Positions 1-10,114 of a stretch of DNA of 64,000 bases are shown piece by piece. The notes beneath the pieces are model-generated. The model was not told the DNA's origin, did not search any database, and saw nothing but the letters and a program-made list of their open reading frames with translations. Source of the DNA: Belliella aquatica (GTDB lineage: Bacteria; Bacteroidota; Bacteroidia; Cytophagales; Cyclobacteriaceae); NCBI RefSeq assembly GCF_014637795.1, contig NZ_BMFD01000017.1, forward strand, positions 17,197-81,196, given 5' to 3'. Position 1 is the stretch's first letter. Each line of letters opens with the position of its first letter. A program made the translations under genes and the position numbers.

Positions 1-718
1 ACTTTTCAGTGTTAAACAGAATCTTTTTTATGGATAACTTAACCTTAATTTCTTCACCATTTTTTTTTCTTTGGGTAAACTGATTGTTAGATTTATTCGT
101 GGATTCGTTTTTAAGTTTGGCTTCTAACAATAAGCTGTCTTGAGTTGGGTGTAGATCCATAAATGAAAGGGATAAACACTCCTCAATTGTATATCCGTAT
201 TTTTCAATTGTAGCTTCATTAACATCTAAGATTTTTAAATTTTCTGGATGAAGTAACCACATCGGTTGGGGACTAAGATTAAACAGATTTTTGTAGTTTT
301 CTCGTTCACCTTCTAATTGTTTTCTAAAGTTTTTTCTAGACTGAGCAAATGAAATACTCTTTTGAAGTAAACTGGAATTAATTTCATCTTTAATCAAGAA
401 ATCATAAACCCCCAATTCTAGACTTTGCTTTGCAAGATTCAATTCAGAATAACCCGTAAGAACAATAATAGGCGTATTTTGACTGATTTTTATAACTTCT
501 GAAACGAGTTCGATACCACTTAAATCAGGCAAGTTTAAATCAAGAAAAATCACATTGTAAAAGACATTTCTCTCTGACAAACACTTCTTTGCGGTATCAA
601 AATCAGGACATTGTTTGATATCTATTTTTCTATAAGATTCAATTAGGAAGTCCTCTACAAGAATAAAGTCTCCTTCATTATCTTCTATTACCAAAATTGA
701 TAAGTTTTTAGTCATCAT
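1..718 (-). CDS. Receiver-PAS signalling protein, partial at window edge
   Basis: The gene runs off the left edge, so only the first 239 residues are visible. Residues 7-120 form a two-component receiver domain: acidic residues Glu12/Asp13, phospho-acceptor Asp60 (IFLDLNLP), Thr88 and Lys110 are all in place. Residues about 142-239 look like a PAS domain (NLFNLSPQPMW, then ILDVNEATIEKYGYT). Any kinase or output domain would lie outside the window. Two tandem ATG codons (718 and 715) can start it. It begins 18 bases after the preceding response-regulator gene on the same strand, so it is probably third in an operon with the large kinase, and a natural phosphotransfer partner of it (inference). 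Confidence 0.85.
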   Translation of the reverse strand, partial: MMTKNLSILVIEDNEGDFILVEDFLIESYRKIDIKQCPDFDTAKKCLSERNVFYNVIFLDLNLPDLSGIELVSEVIKISQNTPIIVLTGYSELNLAKQSLELGVYDFLIKDEINSSLLQKSISFAQSRKNFRKQLEGERENYKNLFNLSPQPMWLLHPENLKILDVNEATIEKYGYTIEECLSLSFMDLHPTQDSLLLEAKLKNESTNKSNNQFTQRKKNGEEIKVKLSIKKILFNTEK

Positions 719-736
719 ATTTTGTTAATTAAGTTG

Positions 737-1180
737 TTATGCAGATAGTATGGTTAGCTGTAGCCAAAATTCCTCAATTTTTTTTATTGCAGCCAAGAAG
801 TCATCCATTTCTAATGGTTTTTTTATATAGCTATTACAATAGTTTTTATACGCACTTTCAACATCTTTTTGATTGGAAGAAGTTGTGAGCATGATCACAG
901 GTATTCTTTTTAAACTTTGATCATTTTTAATTTTTTCTAAAACTTCAAGACCATTATAGATCGGGATATTAATATCTAATAAAATCAAATCCGGCCTTTG
1001 AGCATCCGCAAACTCACCTTCTTTATTCAAAAAATCTAAAGCTTCTTGCCCATTCCTTACTACACTTACCTTAATGTCAACTTTACTTTCTTCAAAGGCA
1101 TCTAGGGTGAGCAAAATATCACCTTCATTATCTTCTACCAGCAGTATATGTGCTAGTTTTAAACTTCTTACGTTCATCAT
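737..1180 (-). CDS. Single-domain response regulator (Rcp1-like)
   Basis: A 147-residue protein that is only a receiver domain, with no DNA-binding or enzyme output. Visible residues are the acidic pocket in LVEDNEGD, phospho-acceptor Asp69 (LILLDINIP), the Thr99-Thr100 switch region and Lys121 before Pro (YIKKPLE). The longer final helix and overall form match the Rcp1-like regulators that often accompany phytochrome or PAS-type kinases. Its ATG overlaps the stop of the kinase gene by four bases (ATGA), so the two are translationally coupled and this is the likely direct phosphate acceptor. Tandem ATG codons at 1180 and 1177 leave the exact start open by one residue. Confidence 0.93.
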   Translation of the reverse strand: MMNVRSLKLAHILLVEDNEGDILLTLDAFEESKVDIKVSVVRNGQEALDFLNKEGEFADAQRPDLILLDINIPIYNGLEVLEKIKNDQSLKRIPVIMLTTSSNQKDVESAYKNYCNSYIKKPLEMDDFLAAIKKIEEFWLQLTILSA

Positions 1181-4100
1181 ATTTGATTTTTTGTTTTAGC
1201 AATTGTGAAATAAAAGGTAGTCCCTATTCCTACCTCAGATATTAGCCAAATTTTACCTCCTAGAAATTCAATACTTCTCTTTGCAATGGATAAACCAATA
1301 CCAGTACCGTCATTTTCTTTTCGGTTATGAAGTCTTTGGAAAATAACAAAGATTTTTTCGTGAAACTTTTTATCTATCCCAATCCCGTTATCTTTGATAG
1401 TAAACTCCCATACTGTTTCTTTTTCTTCTACATCAATTTCAATTTCAGGAGATACATTCTGCTTTGAGTATTTAAGTGCATTGTCAAGCAAACAGTGAAT
1501 AGCTTGTGTTATCGGCGCTCTATTAATGTTTAGTTTTGGAAGTACCTCAAATTTGATTATTGCTTTTTTCTCTGCGATGAGTTTTCTTCTTAACTGAGTG
1601 TATTCATTAATTATTTCATTAAGATCAACTTCCTCAATTTGCTCCGAAGGCTTATTTGCTCTGGAATAAAGTAGTAAATCCAATATAATCTGTTTCATAC
1701 GTTTCGCTCCATCGGTTGCGAAATGTATATATTGAAGTGCTTTATTATCCAATTTATTTGAATAATTTCTCTTTAACTGATCCATAAAACTTGAGATCAT
1801 TCGTAGGGGTTCTTGCAAATCATGTGACGTAATAAATGCGAATTGCTCCAACTCTTCATTTGACCTTTCCAACTCTTTGGCATAATTTTTTAAGGATTTA
1901 CTTAATTGAAATAGATCTTTCTCTAACTTTTTTTGTTCTGTTAAATCGGTCATAGCGCCAACCATTCTGATGGCTTCCCCATTTTTATTTCTTACAATAA
2001 TTCCTCTATCGATTATAAAACGTTCTTCTTGATGCTCGTTATAAACTCTATATTCCATTGTCCAGCGCTCGGATTGAGGATCTTTTAAGGTGATTTCAAG
2101 ACTCTTTTTCAATGCTGCTACATCTTCAGGATGAAAAGAATCTTGCCAAAATTGACTTTCTTTCAATTTAGTTGAAGCGCTGTGCCCCAAAATCTTGTAG
2201 ATATTATTCGATCTGTAAAAATTGTCATTTTTTATATCCCAATCCCAAATGGCGTCATTCGTCGCTTTTGTAACCAATTCAAAACGGTCATTCGCCTGTA
2301 CCAGTCTGATATCTGCTTTTTTTCTCAGTGTGATATCCTTAAAATATATAGATAACCCATTTCCAGAAGGATAAACGGTGACCTCTATCCACATATCTAA
2401 AGCAGTATAATGTTCTTCAAAGTTTATGATTTCCCCACTGAACATGGCTTTATGATACTGCTTGTAAAAATCAGAATCTATTGCGTCGGGATAGACTTTC
2501 CAAATATTTTTACCAATTACAGTTTCTTTATTTTTACCCATGACTGTTTCGGCTTGTTTGTTCCAGTAGGTTATAATCCACTCCTCATCTACTGCAAAAA
2601 ATGCATCTCCGATACTTTCTAAGATTTGATTTTTTTCTCGGTAAGCTTTTTCTAGGTTTTCTGCTGCATTTCTGCGCTCGTCGATGTTTTTAAAATAAAT
2701 AGATATGCCTCCGCTGGATGGGTAAGTGGTAATATCATACCAACAGCAATCTCCAGGATAATAATATTCAAAGCTTTCAGACTTACCAGTTAAGGCTACA
2801 CGCCTGTATACTTCTTCCAATACCGTACCTTTGGCTGGCTCGAAAATTTCCCAAATATTACCTCCCAAAACTTCATCTGCTTTCTTTTTTAAAAGATTTT
2901 CAGCTTCTTTATTAAAATAAGTGAAATTCCACTCAAGATCTATTGCATAAAAAGCATCTGATATACTTTCTAAAATGGTCATCATTTCAACAGAAGCTTC
3001 TTGAAACTTACTTTCAAATGCTTTCTTTTCGGTAATATCTATAATTAATGAATTCCATAAGATTGCTCCATCTGGTAATCTTTGTGGTAATCCTCTCCCT
3101 TCATACCATTTAACACTTTGATCTAAGGACACATTTTTCCACTCCGAATGCCATGGTGTTAGGTTTAAAGATGATTCAATTATTGAATTTATTAGTTCTG
3201 CTTGATTTCCACCTGCTTTAATTTGCTGCCATATTTTTTCAGGTGAATTTTTGCACTCCTCAGGTGAAAGACCCCAAACTTTATAACTACCCTCACTGAT
3301 GTATAAAATTTGATCTTCTCCATTTGGATGCATTAAATATTGAAAAATAACGCCTGGAAGATTATCGGTTAAAGTTTTAAGCTGTAACTCTGCGGTTTTC
3401 AAATCATGGATATCTTGAAAACTACCATAGATTCTTTGACATTTTCCTTCCAGAAATTCAGCATTTCCAATACACCGAATCCATTTGCTATTCCCTTTGG
3501 CTGTTTGAATTAATAAGCCAAGATCAAAAGATTTCCCTGACTCAATCAATTGTTCAACACTCTTTTGAATTAAAGCCTTACTTTCTTCTTCATAGAACTC
3601 GAAGCCTCCTGTTAGACTTGGATTATAATCATCATTCACCTCCATGATATTTTTTAGCATGGGTGACCAATACATATTGTCAGTCTCATTTTGATTGCGG
3701 AGATTTAATTCCCAGTTCCCAATTTTTGCTAATTCTGATGCTTCTTCATATAAATCGATAGCCAGTTTTTCATCTGTAATATCAAATATCATTGAATTAA
3801 AAATTACTGTACCATTGGGTAAGTAATTAGGAGTCCCAAACCCTTCATGCCATCTTTTATCACCATTTGGAAGTATATTTCTCCAACGAAAATGCCATTT
3901 GTTCCGAGTTTTTATGGATGCTTCAATGGACTGTTGTACTTTTTCGTAATCTCCTCCTTTTATTATTTGTTCCCATACTTGATTATTGTCTTTTTCGCAT
4001 TTATCTGCACTAAGCCTCCAAATTTTGATGGATGCTTTACTTACAGATTGCATGAAGTTCTTTCCATCTGGCGTGATTACATATTGGAATGTTACGCCTG

Positions 4101-6075
4101 GGAGGTCATCAGAAAGTGTTTGTAACCTGATTTCTGACTGTTTTCTGTCAGTTATATCTTGAAAACTACCAAATATTCTTTTGGGTATGCCCTCTACTAT
4201 TTCTACATTTCCTATGGATCTTACCCATTTTTCTTTAAGCTTTTGGGTAATGATTACTGCTTCAAAATCAAAACCTTCACCAGTATGAATACATGCATCT
4301 ATGCTTTTAGAAACTAATGGTCTAAAATCTTTACGATAGAAGTTAATTCCAAGGGCTAAATCAGGAATGAAAGTGTCTGGATCCGTTTCGTGAAGCTGAT
4401 GAACTATTTTAGACCAGAATACAGTCTTTTGCTCAAGATTTACTTCCCAAGATCCAATTTTTGCAAGTGATCCAGCTTGGGAATTTAACTCTCTTAATTT
4501 TACTTCTGCTGTGATGTTTTTTGCAGCAGCGTAAACCAATCCTTCCTCAAGGATTGGATTACAATTCCAATTCAACCAAATTAACTGTCCATCTTTTGAT
4601 AGGAAACGATTTTCAAAGTTAAAAACTGGATCATCATTGGATATTTTCTTAACTTTTTTAACAAATTCCCCTTGATCTTCTTTGATGCTAAAATCATCTA
4701 AAGTATGAAACAATACTTCATCTTTGGAATATCCTAAAAGAGCATACCCAGCATTATTCATTTTTAAAAAACGCCCTTTAAAATCGGTAATGCATAAAAT
4801 CTCAGGTGTCGAATCAAATACATTTCTGAGGTTATTTTCCAGTCGCTTACGATGAATTTCTGATCCAATAAAATTATCTAGGCCTTTTAATACTGAACAA
4901 AGTTGATTTAGGTATTTTTCATCGCGCTTGGTACCAATTAGGAGAACACCAACCAATTCATTATTAAAGGTTAAAGGCATACCTATTAAGGCTTGTAGCC
5001 CAAGATGTGAGGCTCCTTTTTTTCTGATAAAGAATTGGTCTATCTGATCACCATTCCAAAGAATCTGCTTTCCTTTTGACCAAACTTTACCTGGCAATCC
5101 TTCATTTTTTTTAAACGTTGTTTCCAATGGCTCAATTTCAAAGAAGCTTTGGCTATGTTTGCTATGACCAACTAATTTTAGTTGAGTTTGCTCCATGTTG
5201 GGGCACCAAAGTTCTATTAAATCAAAACTTCCAAACTTGTAAAGATTTTCACATAACCCATTAGCAGCAGGAATTAAATCCTCTTCAGTATTAAAGCTTA
5301 AGCTGATTTGACGGAGTAATTCTTTTTCTGTTTCTTGCTCTATTTGCTCTTTGATATTTCTTACCACGCAATAAATCAACTTGGATTCCCTATTCCAAGT
5401 AGTGCTCCACGAGCTATAAGCAATACCCCCCGTTTTCCTATTAAGTCTAATAGGGATTGATTTGAATTCTTTTTCTTTACTGGTTTCATCAACAATCTGA
5501 TTTATTTTTTCATAATCTTCTTTAATAAGTAAGTCTTTGAAAGGCATACCTATTAATTCTTCAGATGTATAGCCCCAATGATCTAAGGAAGCGGCACTCA
5601 CAAATAAAAATTTACCAGCTGTATCGATCGTGCACAACACATCTTGAGAAGCATTCATTAGACTACTTGCATGATCCTTTGGATCGAGTGAAGGAGTAAT
5701 ATCGGTAGAACGGCAAATTATCGTTTCAACTTTACCATGATTATCAAAAATAGGAGAGAGGGAGATACGAGAATACTGAAGCTTTTTGTCGACTGGATTA
5801 TAAAAATCTTCTTCAACTTCAAAATTTTCTCCTGATAATGCACGAAGGTAATAATTTTTCCATTTATCAATCAATCCATATCCAAACCCTTCCGTTAAAA
5901 CGGAAGTATGCAATGCTTTATCAGTACCGGTTACTTCATTTATTACATTAAAATAGGCTTTATTCCCATAAACCAATAATAAATTAGAATCGACAACCCA
6001 TGCGAGATCTTTGACTTGGTCAAGAAGAAGGCTACTGTATTTATTTTCATTCATAATATTATTATTTGAAATCAT
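1177..6075 (-). CDS. Multi-PAS/GAF sensor histidine kinase
   Basis: A 1,632-residue sensor kinase. From the N-terminus I read two PAS domains (about 17-130 and 136-248), a GAF domain (about 250-415), then roughly eight more PAS/PAC units, several in near-duplicate pairs (LAKIGSWEVNL and LAKIGNWELNL; ILESISDAFYAIDLEW and ILESIGDAFFAVDEEW), a coiled coil, and a HisKA-HATPase core. The phospho-accepting His1418 lies in SHDLQEPLRM; the N box is near Asn1532, the G1 box DNGIG at 1562-1566 and the G2 box GTGIGLS at 1590-1596. There is no obvious membrane segment, so it is probably a cytoplasmic redox, light or small-molecule sensor. What each PAS binds cannot be read from sequence. First gene of a three-gene operon. 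Confidence 0.95.
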   Translation of the reverse strand: MISNNNIMNENKYSSLLLDQVKDLAWVVDSNLLLVYGNKAYFNVINEVTGTDKALHTSVLTEGFGYGLIDKWKNYYLRALSGENFEVEEDFYNPVDKKLQYSRISLSPIFDNHGKVETIICRSTDITPSLDPKDHASSLMNASQDVLCTIDTAGKFLFVSAASLDHWGYTSEELIGMPFKDLLIKEDYEKINQIVDETSKEKEFKSIPIRLNRKTGGIAYSSWSTTWNRESKLIYCVVRNIKEQIEQETEKELLRQISLSFNTEEDLIPAANGLCENLYKFGSFDLIELWCPNMEQTQLKLVGHSKHSQSFFEIEPLETTFKKNEGLPGKVWSKGKQILWNGDQIDQFFIRKKGASHLGLQALIGMPLTFNNELVGVLLIGTKRDEKYLNQLCSVLKGLDNFIGSEIHRKRLENNLRNVFDSTPEILCITDFKGRFLKMNNAGYALLGYSKDEVLFHTLDDFSIKEDQGEFVKKVKKISNDDPVFNFENRFLSKDGQLIWLNWNCNPILEEGLVYAAAKNITAEVKLRELNSQAGSLAKIGSWEVNLEQKTVFWSKIVHQLHETDPDTFIPDLALGINFYRKDFRPLVSKSIDACIHTGEGFDFEAVIITQKLKEKWVRSIGNVEIVEGIPKRIFGSFQDITDRKQSEIRLQTLSDDLPGVTFQYVITPDGKNFMQSVSKASIKIWRLSADKCEKDNNQVWEQIIKGGDYEKVQQSIEASIKTRNKWHFRWRNILPNGDKRWHEGFGTPNYLPNGTVIFNSMIFDITDEKLAIDLYEEASELAKIGNWELNLRNQNETDNMYWSPMLKNIMEVNDDYNPSLTGGFEFYEEESKALIQKSVEQLIESGKSFDLGLLIQTAKGNSKWIRCIGNAEFLEGKCQRIYGSFQDIHDLKTAELQLKTLTDNLPGVIFQYLMHPNGEDQILYISEGSYKVWGLSPEECKNSPEKIWQQIKAGGNQAELINSIIESSLNLTPWHSEWKNVSLDQSVKWYEGRGLPQRLPDGAILWNSLIIDITEKKAFESKFQEASVEMMTILESISDAFYAIDLEWNFTYFNKEAENLLKKKADEVLGGNIWEIFEPAKGTVLEEVYRRVALTGKSESFEYYYPGDCCWYDITTYPSSGGISIYFKNIDERRNAAENLEKAYREKNQILESIGDAFFAVDEEWIITYWNKQAETVMGKNKETVIGKNIWKVYPDAIDSDFYKQYHKAMFSGEIINFEEHYTALDMWIEVTVYPSGNGLSIYFKDITLRKKADIRLVQANDRFELVTKATNDAIWDWDIKNDNFYRSNNIYKILGHSASTKLKESQFWQDSFHPEDVAALKKSLEITLKDPQSERWTMEYRVYNEHQEERFIIDRGIIVRNKNGEAIRMVGAMTDLTEQKKLEKDLFQLSKSLKNYAKELERSNEELEQFAFITSHDLQEPLRMISSFMDQLKRNYSNKLDNKALQYIHFATDGAKRMKQIILDLLLYSRANKPSEQIEEVDLNEIINEYTQLRRKLIAEKKAIIKFEVLPKLNINRAPITQAIHCLLDNALKYSKQNVSPEIEIDVEEKETVWEFTIKDNGIGIDKKFHEKIFVIFQRLHNRKENDGTGIGLSIAKRSIEFLGGKIWLISEVGIGTTFYFTIAKTKNQI

Positions 6076-6696
6076 GTTAAAAACCTTCCAAGCAGCCCAA
6101 TATAATTTTGTTGAAACTTATTTTTTGAATCGTGGGACTACTTTTAATAGACAGTCTAACTAATTTCTATATAGTATTATGAAATTAATAGATATACTAC
6201 TCTAACTACGGATAATCATCTTTCTGTATAATTATTTTAAATGGTTAAACAAGACCAGTGCTTTTATTAGTATGGTGATAAAACCCTCAAATTTTTAAGG
6301 TTTATTTTGAGAGCATTGAAGAGAAATTCATTTATAAATCAAAACGTAGTTATTAAAAGGATGACTTAATATAAAATTTTTTATTTACTCAGTCAAGATT
6401 TTATATAACTTTTCTTAAAAATTAACACAGATAATCTGAAGTTTGTTAGTTACAATGGAAAAAAACCTGATTTAGCTTAGTTCCGAGATTCATTGATATT
6501 AGGCCCGCCACAGCGGAGAAGTAATTCATAGACATTGAATATATGCGAGCAATCTCCCATGGAATTGAAGCTACCTGAGAAGAAGCGTATAATTAAAATA
6601 ATCAATACGTATATCAGCTTTTCCAATCAATAACCACTTAAAAACAATCGAAAAACCATATTTGAATGGGTCGTGAACCCTAAACGGTTGACTCTT
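6076..6696. other. AT-rich intergenic stretch, no gene seen
   Basis: Upstream of the large kinase gene. It should hold that operon's promoter, but I could not pick a convincing TAnnTTTG-type Bacteroidota promoter. No open frame of coding character was found on either strand. Confidence 0.4.
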
Positions 6697-6745
6697 GTGC
6701 GCCTAGTTGACAATTATGAGCAAGATCACTTGTAACAAAATCAAT
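6697..6745 (+). repeat. Diverged copy of the kinase-flanking repeat tail
   Basis: This stretch (TGTGCGCCTAGTTGACAATT and onward through GTAACAAAATCA) aligns with the bases at about 36,330-36,378 and 40,335-40,383 that directly follow the two P-loop kinase genes. About four of five positions agree over 48 bases. Here it lies beside the 3' end of a different, decayed gene (YdeI-like relic). Confidence 0.6.
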
Positions 6746-6774
6746 TCCTGATATGATTGTATATAATTATATTT

Positions 6775-7080
6775 TTATTGAGGTTCTTCAGAAATCCTTT
6801 TAATTACAAGTACGAACTCTCTCTCAATTTTTTTCCTTTTCGCCAACAATTCTGCATATTGTTCAATTCTTGATATGCTAGTTTTCTCAGTTTTTGCAAG
6901 TTTAATGTAACTCCGTCCAAACTTTTTGCTGGAATCATTTATGCTATAATTAACTCAAAGGCTCCTTCATATTTATTCAATGCTTTTTGAAGTCATTAGG
7001 GAACGACCAAAAACCAGTATAAAACCTCTCAAAATCTTTTGGAGATAAAAGGTTAGGTTAACACTGAATGAAACCGAGCT
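6775..7080 (-). pseudogene. YdeI/OmpD-associated family gene relic
   Basis: Read on the minus strand, broken frames give FERFYTGFWSFPNDFKK, then after a frameshift NKYEGAFEL, then NDSSKKFGRSYIKLAKTEKT, then SRIEQYAELLAKRKKIERE. The order and spacing match the C-terminal half of YdeI/OmpD-associated proteins (small bacterial proteins with a C-terminal helical tail rich in Lys and Glu). At least two frame breaks and the missing N-terminal half make it a relic. The terminal stop is the TAA read from bases 6775-6777. Family assignment is from pattern memory; the broken state is seen directly. Confidence 0.55.
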
Positions 7081-7366
7081 TTTGGTGGAAAGGCTTCAAA
7101 AAAAAATTGAAGTATCGTTTTGATATGTAGATCAGCAATAGACCGCTATAATCCAATTGAGGAACTTTTTAAAAGTTGAGTCAAGAAATAAAATAAACTG
7201 CTCTTATGTGCAATTTTGAGTTGAAGGTCCGAGTTTATTGGAGATTAGTTTTTGAATAGAAAAAATTGAAAGTTTTGAAAACTTAGAGATAGGAGAGAAT
7301 ATTGCACTTTAATTTTTTAGAGATTGAAATCTAATAAGTTCGTTGTATGTCTTGTTATTTGCAATC

Positions 7367-8206
7367 TTATTTTACTTCTAACCAGCCTAAAGATTGAATA
7401 AATAGATCGGCTTCCATAATTGTTCTTTGATAGTTTTCAATGTTTTTAAAATTAAAGAATCCATGACTTTGACCTTCATATAAATTTAATTCACAAATAC
7501 TTCCTACTTTTTTCATGGCCATGGTGTAGTATTCTATCGTTTCTACTGGAATCAACTGATCTTCAGTTCCTATTAGGATTATCGTTGGCGGTGCACCTCT
7601 TCTTATATTGTGTAAGGGAGAAAAATAGGGGTATTGCTCCTTGATTCGTTCGTAGCCATATCCTGCTGGACCATTGTCAATTACAGGGTTGAATAAAATT
7701 AGAGCATTTGGTTTGCAACTTATTTCTAGATCATCTGTAGGTTCATTATAACCTTCAGTCAACGCTGTGGCAGCTGCTAGCTGCCCACCTGCGGATCCTC
7801 CAGCCGCTATAATTCTGTCTTGATCAATTCCTAAACTATCTGCATTTTTCCGTAAAAACCTGATCGCTGATTTTGCATCTCTCAATGAAGCAAATGGGGA
7901 GGTCCCATGTCTTGTAAAAACACGATAATCGACTAAAGCTGTTGCTAAGCCTCTTTTAGAGAAGTACTCAGCATGTGGTCGGAATTGCTCAATTGTTCCA
8001 GTATTCCAACCTCCTCCGAAGTAAAATACGATCAACGGTACTGATTGATCAGACTTTGAATCAGGTAACTGGAATTCAATGTAGAGTGAATCCTGCCCTA
8101 CTGTCTTATAAAGCAATTGAGATTGTCCCCAAACAACTTGATGTTCAAAAAGTAAAGTGATCAGGAGAGTAAATGACTTTAAAATCCAAATTGGAAGTTC
8201 TTTCAT
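7367..8206 (-). CDS. Secreted alpha/beta hydrolase (esterase, HSL/BD-FAE type)
   Basis: A 279-residue alpha/beta hydrolase. Residues 1-28 look like a signal peptide ending near VVWGQ, so the enzyme probably acts in the periplasm or at the surface. The oxyanion segment is FGGGW at 63-67 (family form HGGGW), the nucleophile is Ser138 in GGSAGG, and the other triad members are likely Asp216 (IGTEDQLIP) and His248 (GQSHGFF). This order fits carboxylesterase/lipase-like hydrolases of the HSL or BD-FAE type that cleave short esters, for example deacetylating carbohydrates. The true substrate cannot be read. It stands alone between two long gene-poor stretches. Confidence 0.85.
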   Translation of the reverse strand: MKELPIWILKSFTLLITLLFEHQVVWGQSQLLYKTVGQDSLYIEFQLPDSKSDQSVPLIVFYFGGGWNTGTIEQFRPHAEYFSKRGLATALVDYRVFTRHGTSPFASLRDAKSAIRFLRKNADSLGIDQDRIIAAGGSAGGQLAAATALTEGYNEPTDDLEISCKPNALILFNPVIDNGPAGYGYERIKEQYPYFSPLHNIRRGAPPTIILIGTEDQLIPVETIEYYTMAMKKVGSICELNLYEGQSHGFFNFKNIENYQRTIMEADLFIQSLGWLEVK

Positions 8207-8631
8207 GTCTTATTGTTTGTTTTGATGGTCAAATAGGATTGATCGAAAACTAATGGAGTGATTCCCTACAACCTATCAGTTAGAGGGCCTTTAATAACCC
8301 TTTGTATAGATTTAATTCAGTGCTATCTGTCAGGTAAGGTTTTTTATATGCTATAATTTTATGCCTTGAATGAATTGAAGTTTTGAAAAATTGGAGTTTT
8401 GATTTTGGTGTAATCTTCCCCTCGAATCTTTTCAAATATACTAAATTTCATCAAAACCATAAGAATCAAAAGAGCTGCCTAATTGCTTAAAAAGAACTCA
8501 ATGCTCAATGTTTATATCCGAAATAGCCTAGGTGACAGGATTTACCAATCAACAATATTTTGGAATGGAGTTTAAAATGAGTCCAACTGAATCCATCAAA
8601 AATAGGCAAACCAAGAAGATGTCTTACATGA
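8207..8631. other. Intergenic stretch, no gene seen
   Basis: AT-rich, with stops in all frames. No hairpin terminator or promoter stood out. Confidence 0.4.
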
Positions 8632-8826
8632 TATCCAAAAACCCTAGTTGAATATTGGGAAGATGACCCCGAAATTATAGTTTCAATAATCAGAAAATGG
8701 ATGCTGGAACAAAATATAGACTGGAATGAGGTTTGGAGCTATCAGTTTCACTTGGGTTTTCCTGAAATAATATGGTTTAAGGTAAATGGAGAAATCTTTG
8801 ATATGTTTGATCGAATGGACCTGTAG
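8632..8826 (+). pseudogene. Orphan coding fragment
   Basis: Directly after a TGA there is a 64-codon open stretch without a start codon, ending at TAG 8824-8826. It reads like real protein (TLVEYWEDDPEIIVSIIRKW, then NIDWNEVWSYQFHLGFPEI), rich in Trp, Asp, Glu and Ile, and is better protein-like text than the overlapping minus-strand frame. I do not recognise the family. It is probably the 3' end of a decayed gene whose 5' part is gone. Confidence 0.4.
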
Positions 8827-9327
8827 ACAACTTGACTGAAGTAAAGCATTCACAGCATTACCATAAGTGAAGCAATTCTTATCCAATTGATTGGAATAAG
8901 TTAGTATTTGATTGAATTGTGTTAAAATGTTTTTTACTCTCATAGCTTAAAACTCAGCTTATACCTGTCTTTAATGTTATAGAATAATTTAAGCTATTAT
9001 CCTTTGAATGGTAGAAAAGTGAAAGCTCTATTGGTGTGGAGCGCAACGGAACAGCAAATGTGCTTGAAAGAGCGTCTGGATTTTAAAATTTTGACTTACG
9101 CAAAGAAAATCGCTTAATTTAAGCTCAACTCCAATTATTGGATTTAATTATTCTTTCAGACCATTATATGATCAGGTTTTTTAACATAATAGAATGTATC
9201 ATTTTACATCCTAGGGCCTAAGAATCAAAGGAGTTCTATCTTGATCCAAAATTCAAATTTTTATTTATTTACTTCACTTTTAGTGATTAAACCACTATTA
9301 TTTATATAAATTGTTGCAGCAAGTTTA
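8827..9327. other. Intergenic stretch, no gene seen
   Basis: No coding frame or convincing structured element was seen between the orphan fragment and the DUF4386 gene. Confidence 0.35.
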
Positions 9328-10020
9328 TTAACCTATTTGTAATTCCTCTGTCCTTGAACCTTTAATGAGGAGCCAAAGCATAAATACCAATTCACCCAAT
9401 GCAGTAACCACAGTAAAGCTTGTATTGAAATCCGGATACAAAAACACTTTTAAATGGCCAACGACATAACCTAACCCAGCGATGATTAATAACCAACCCA
9501 TTATTTTGGGTATATATCCTGCTTTTAATACCAAAAAGCCAAGAAGAATAAGATATAGACCAAATAACACTAGGCCGAAAAACCATTCATATTTATAAGA
9601 TTTTATATAAAATAGCATTAACTCTGAAATTTGCTCCTGAGAATTTGAAATAAAGTAGGAAGACCCTTTTGTTAGGGCAAAAACCTTAATCAAATTTGTT
9701 ACGGAAACAAGATAAACCCCAGTGTATAGCAAGCGAAACCAAGCTGTGAGTAAGGAAAGATTTTTACTTACAGGCTTTAAAAATATATAAAGTGCCCAAG
9801 CCACAACAATATCGGCTACTATTGTAATAAAGATCAGAAATATAGCAACATTAAACAAGAATGAATTATTTGTGATATTAGATGCAGTTTCTAATGCATT
9901 ATTTGGATTTACTAAATCTGGGATTATTTTAAATTCGGCAAATGGAACCGTTAATGTCATCATTAAAAGTCCAATTCCAGCTATTATTGCTGATTTTGAA
10001 AGTGAGATATCTTTATTCAT
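9328..10020 (-). CDS. DUF4386-family membrane protein
   Basis: An integral membrane protein of 230 residues from the ATG at 10020 (MNKDISLSK); an upstream ATG at 10050 would add ten residues (MRQKTNSNYN) that look unlike the family start. About six hydrophobic helices are visible, beginning with SAIIAGIGLLMMTLTVPFAE and including the FLIFITIVADIVVAWALYIF segment. The order of helices and the loop between the first two match DUF4386, a family of small membrane proteins of unknown function common in Bacteroidota and Firmicutes. It follows the esterase gene at 10115-11368 on the same strand and may be co-transcribed. Confidence 0.8.
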   Translation of the reverse strand: MNKDISLSKSAIIAGIGLLMMTLTVPFAEFKIIPDLVNPNNALETASNITNNSFLFNVAIFLIFITIVADIVVAWALYIFLKPVSKNLSLLTAWFRLLYTGVYLVSVTNLIKVFALTKGSSYFISNSQEQISELMLFYIKSYKYEWFFGLVLFGLYLILLGFLVLKAGYIPKIMGWLLIIAGLGYVVGHLKVFLYPDFNTSFTVVTALGELVFMLWLLIKGSRTEELQIG

Positions 10021-10114
10021 ATTATAATTTGAATTAGTCTTTTGTCTCAATATTTTTTCTAAATAATATATCTGGAAGATAAATTAATTCGTGCCTATAT
10101 TTTTTTTAGACCTT

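Noticed and set aside
2410..2622. Plus-strand frames inside the kinase gene (also 3847-4125)
   Set aside because: They are antisense to a strongly conserved PAS-rich protein and look like shadows.
8683..8943. 86-codon minus-strand frame
   Set aside because: Composition is poor for a protein and it overlaps the better coding fragment on the other strand.
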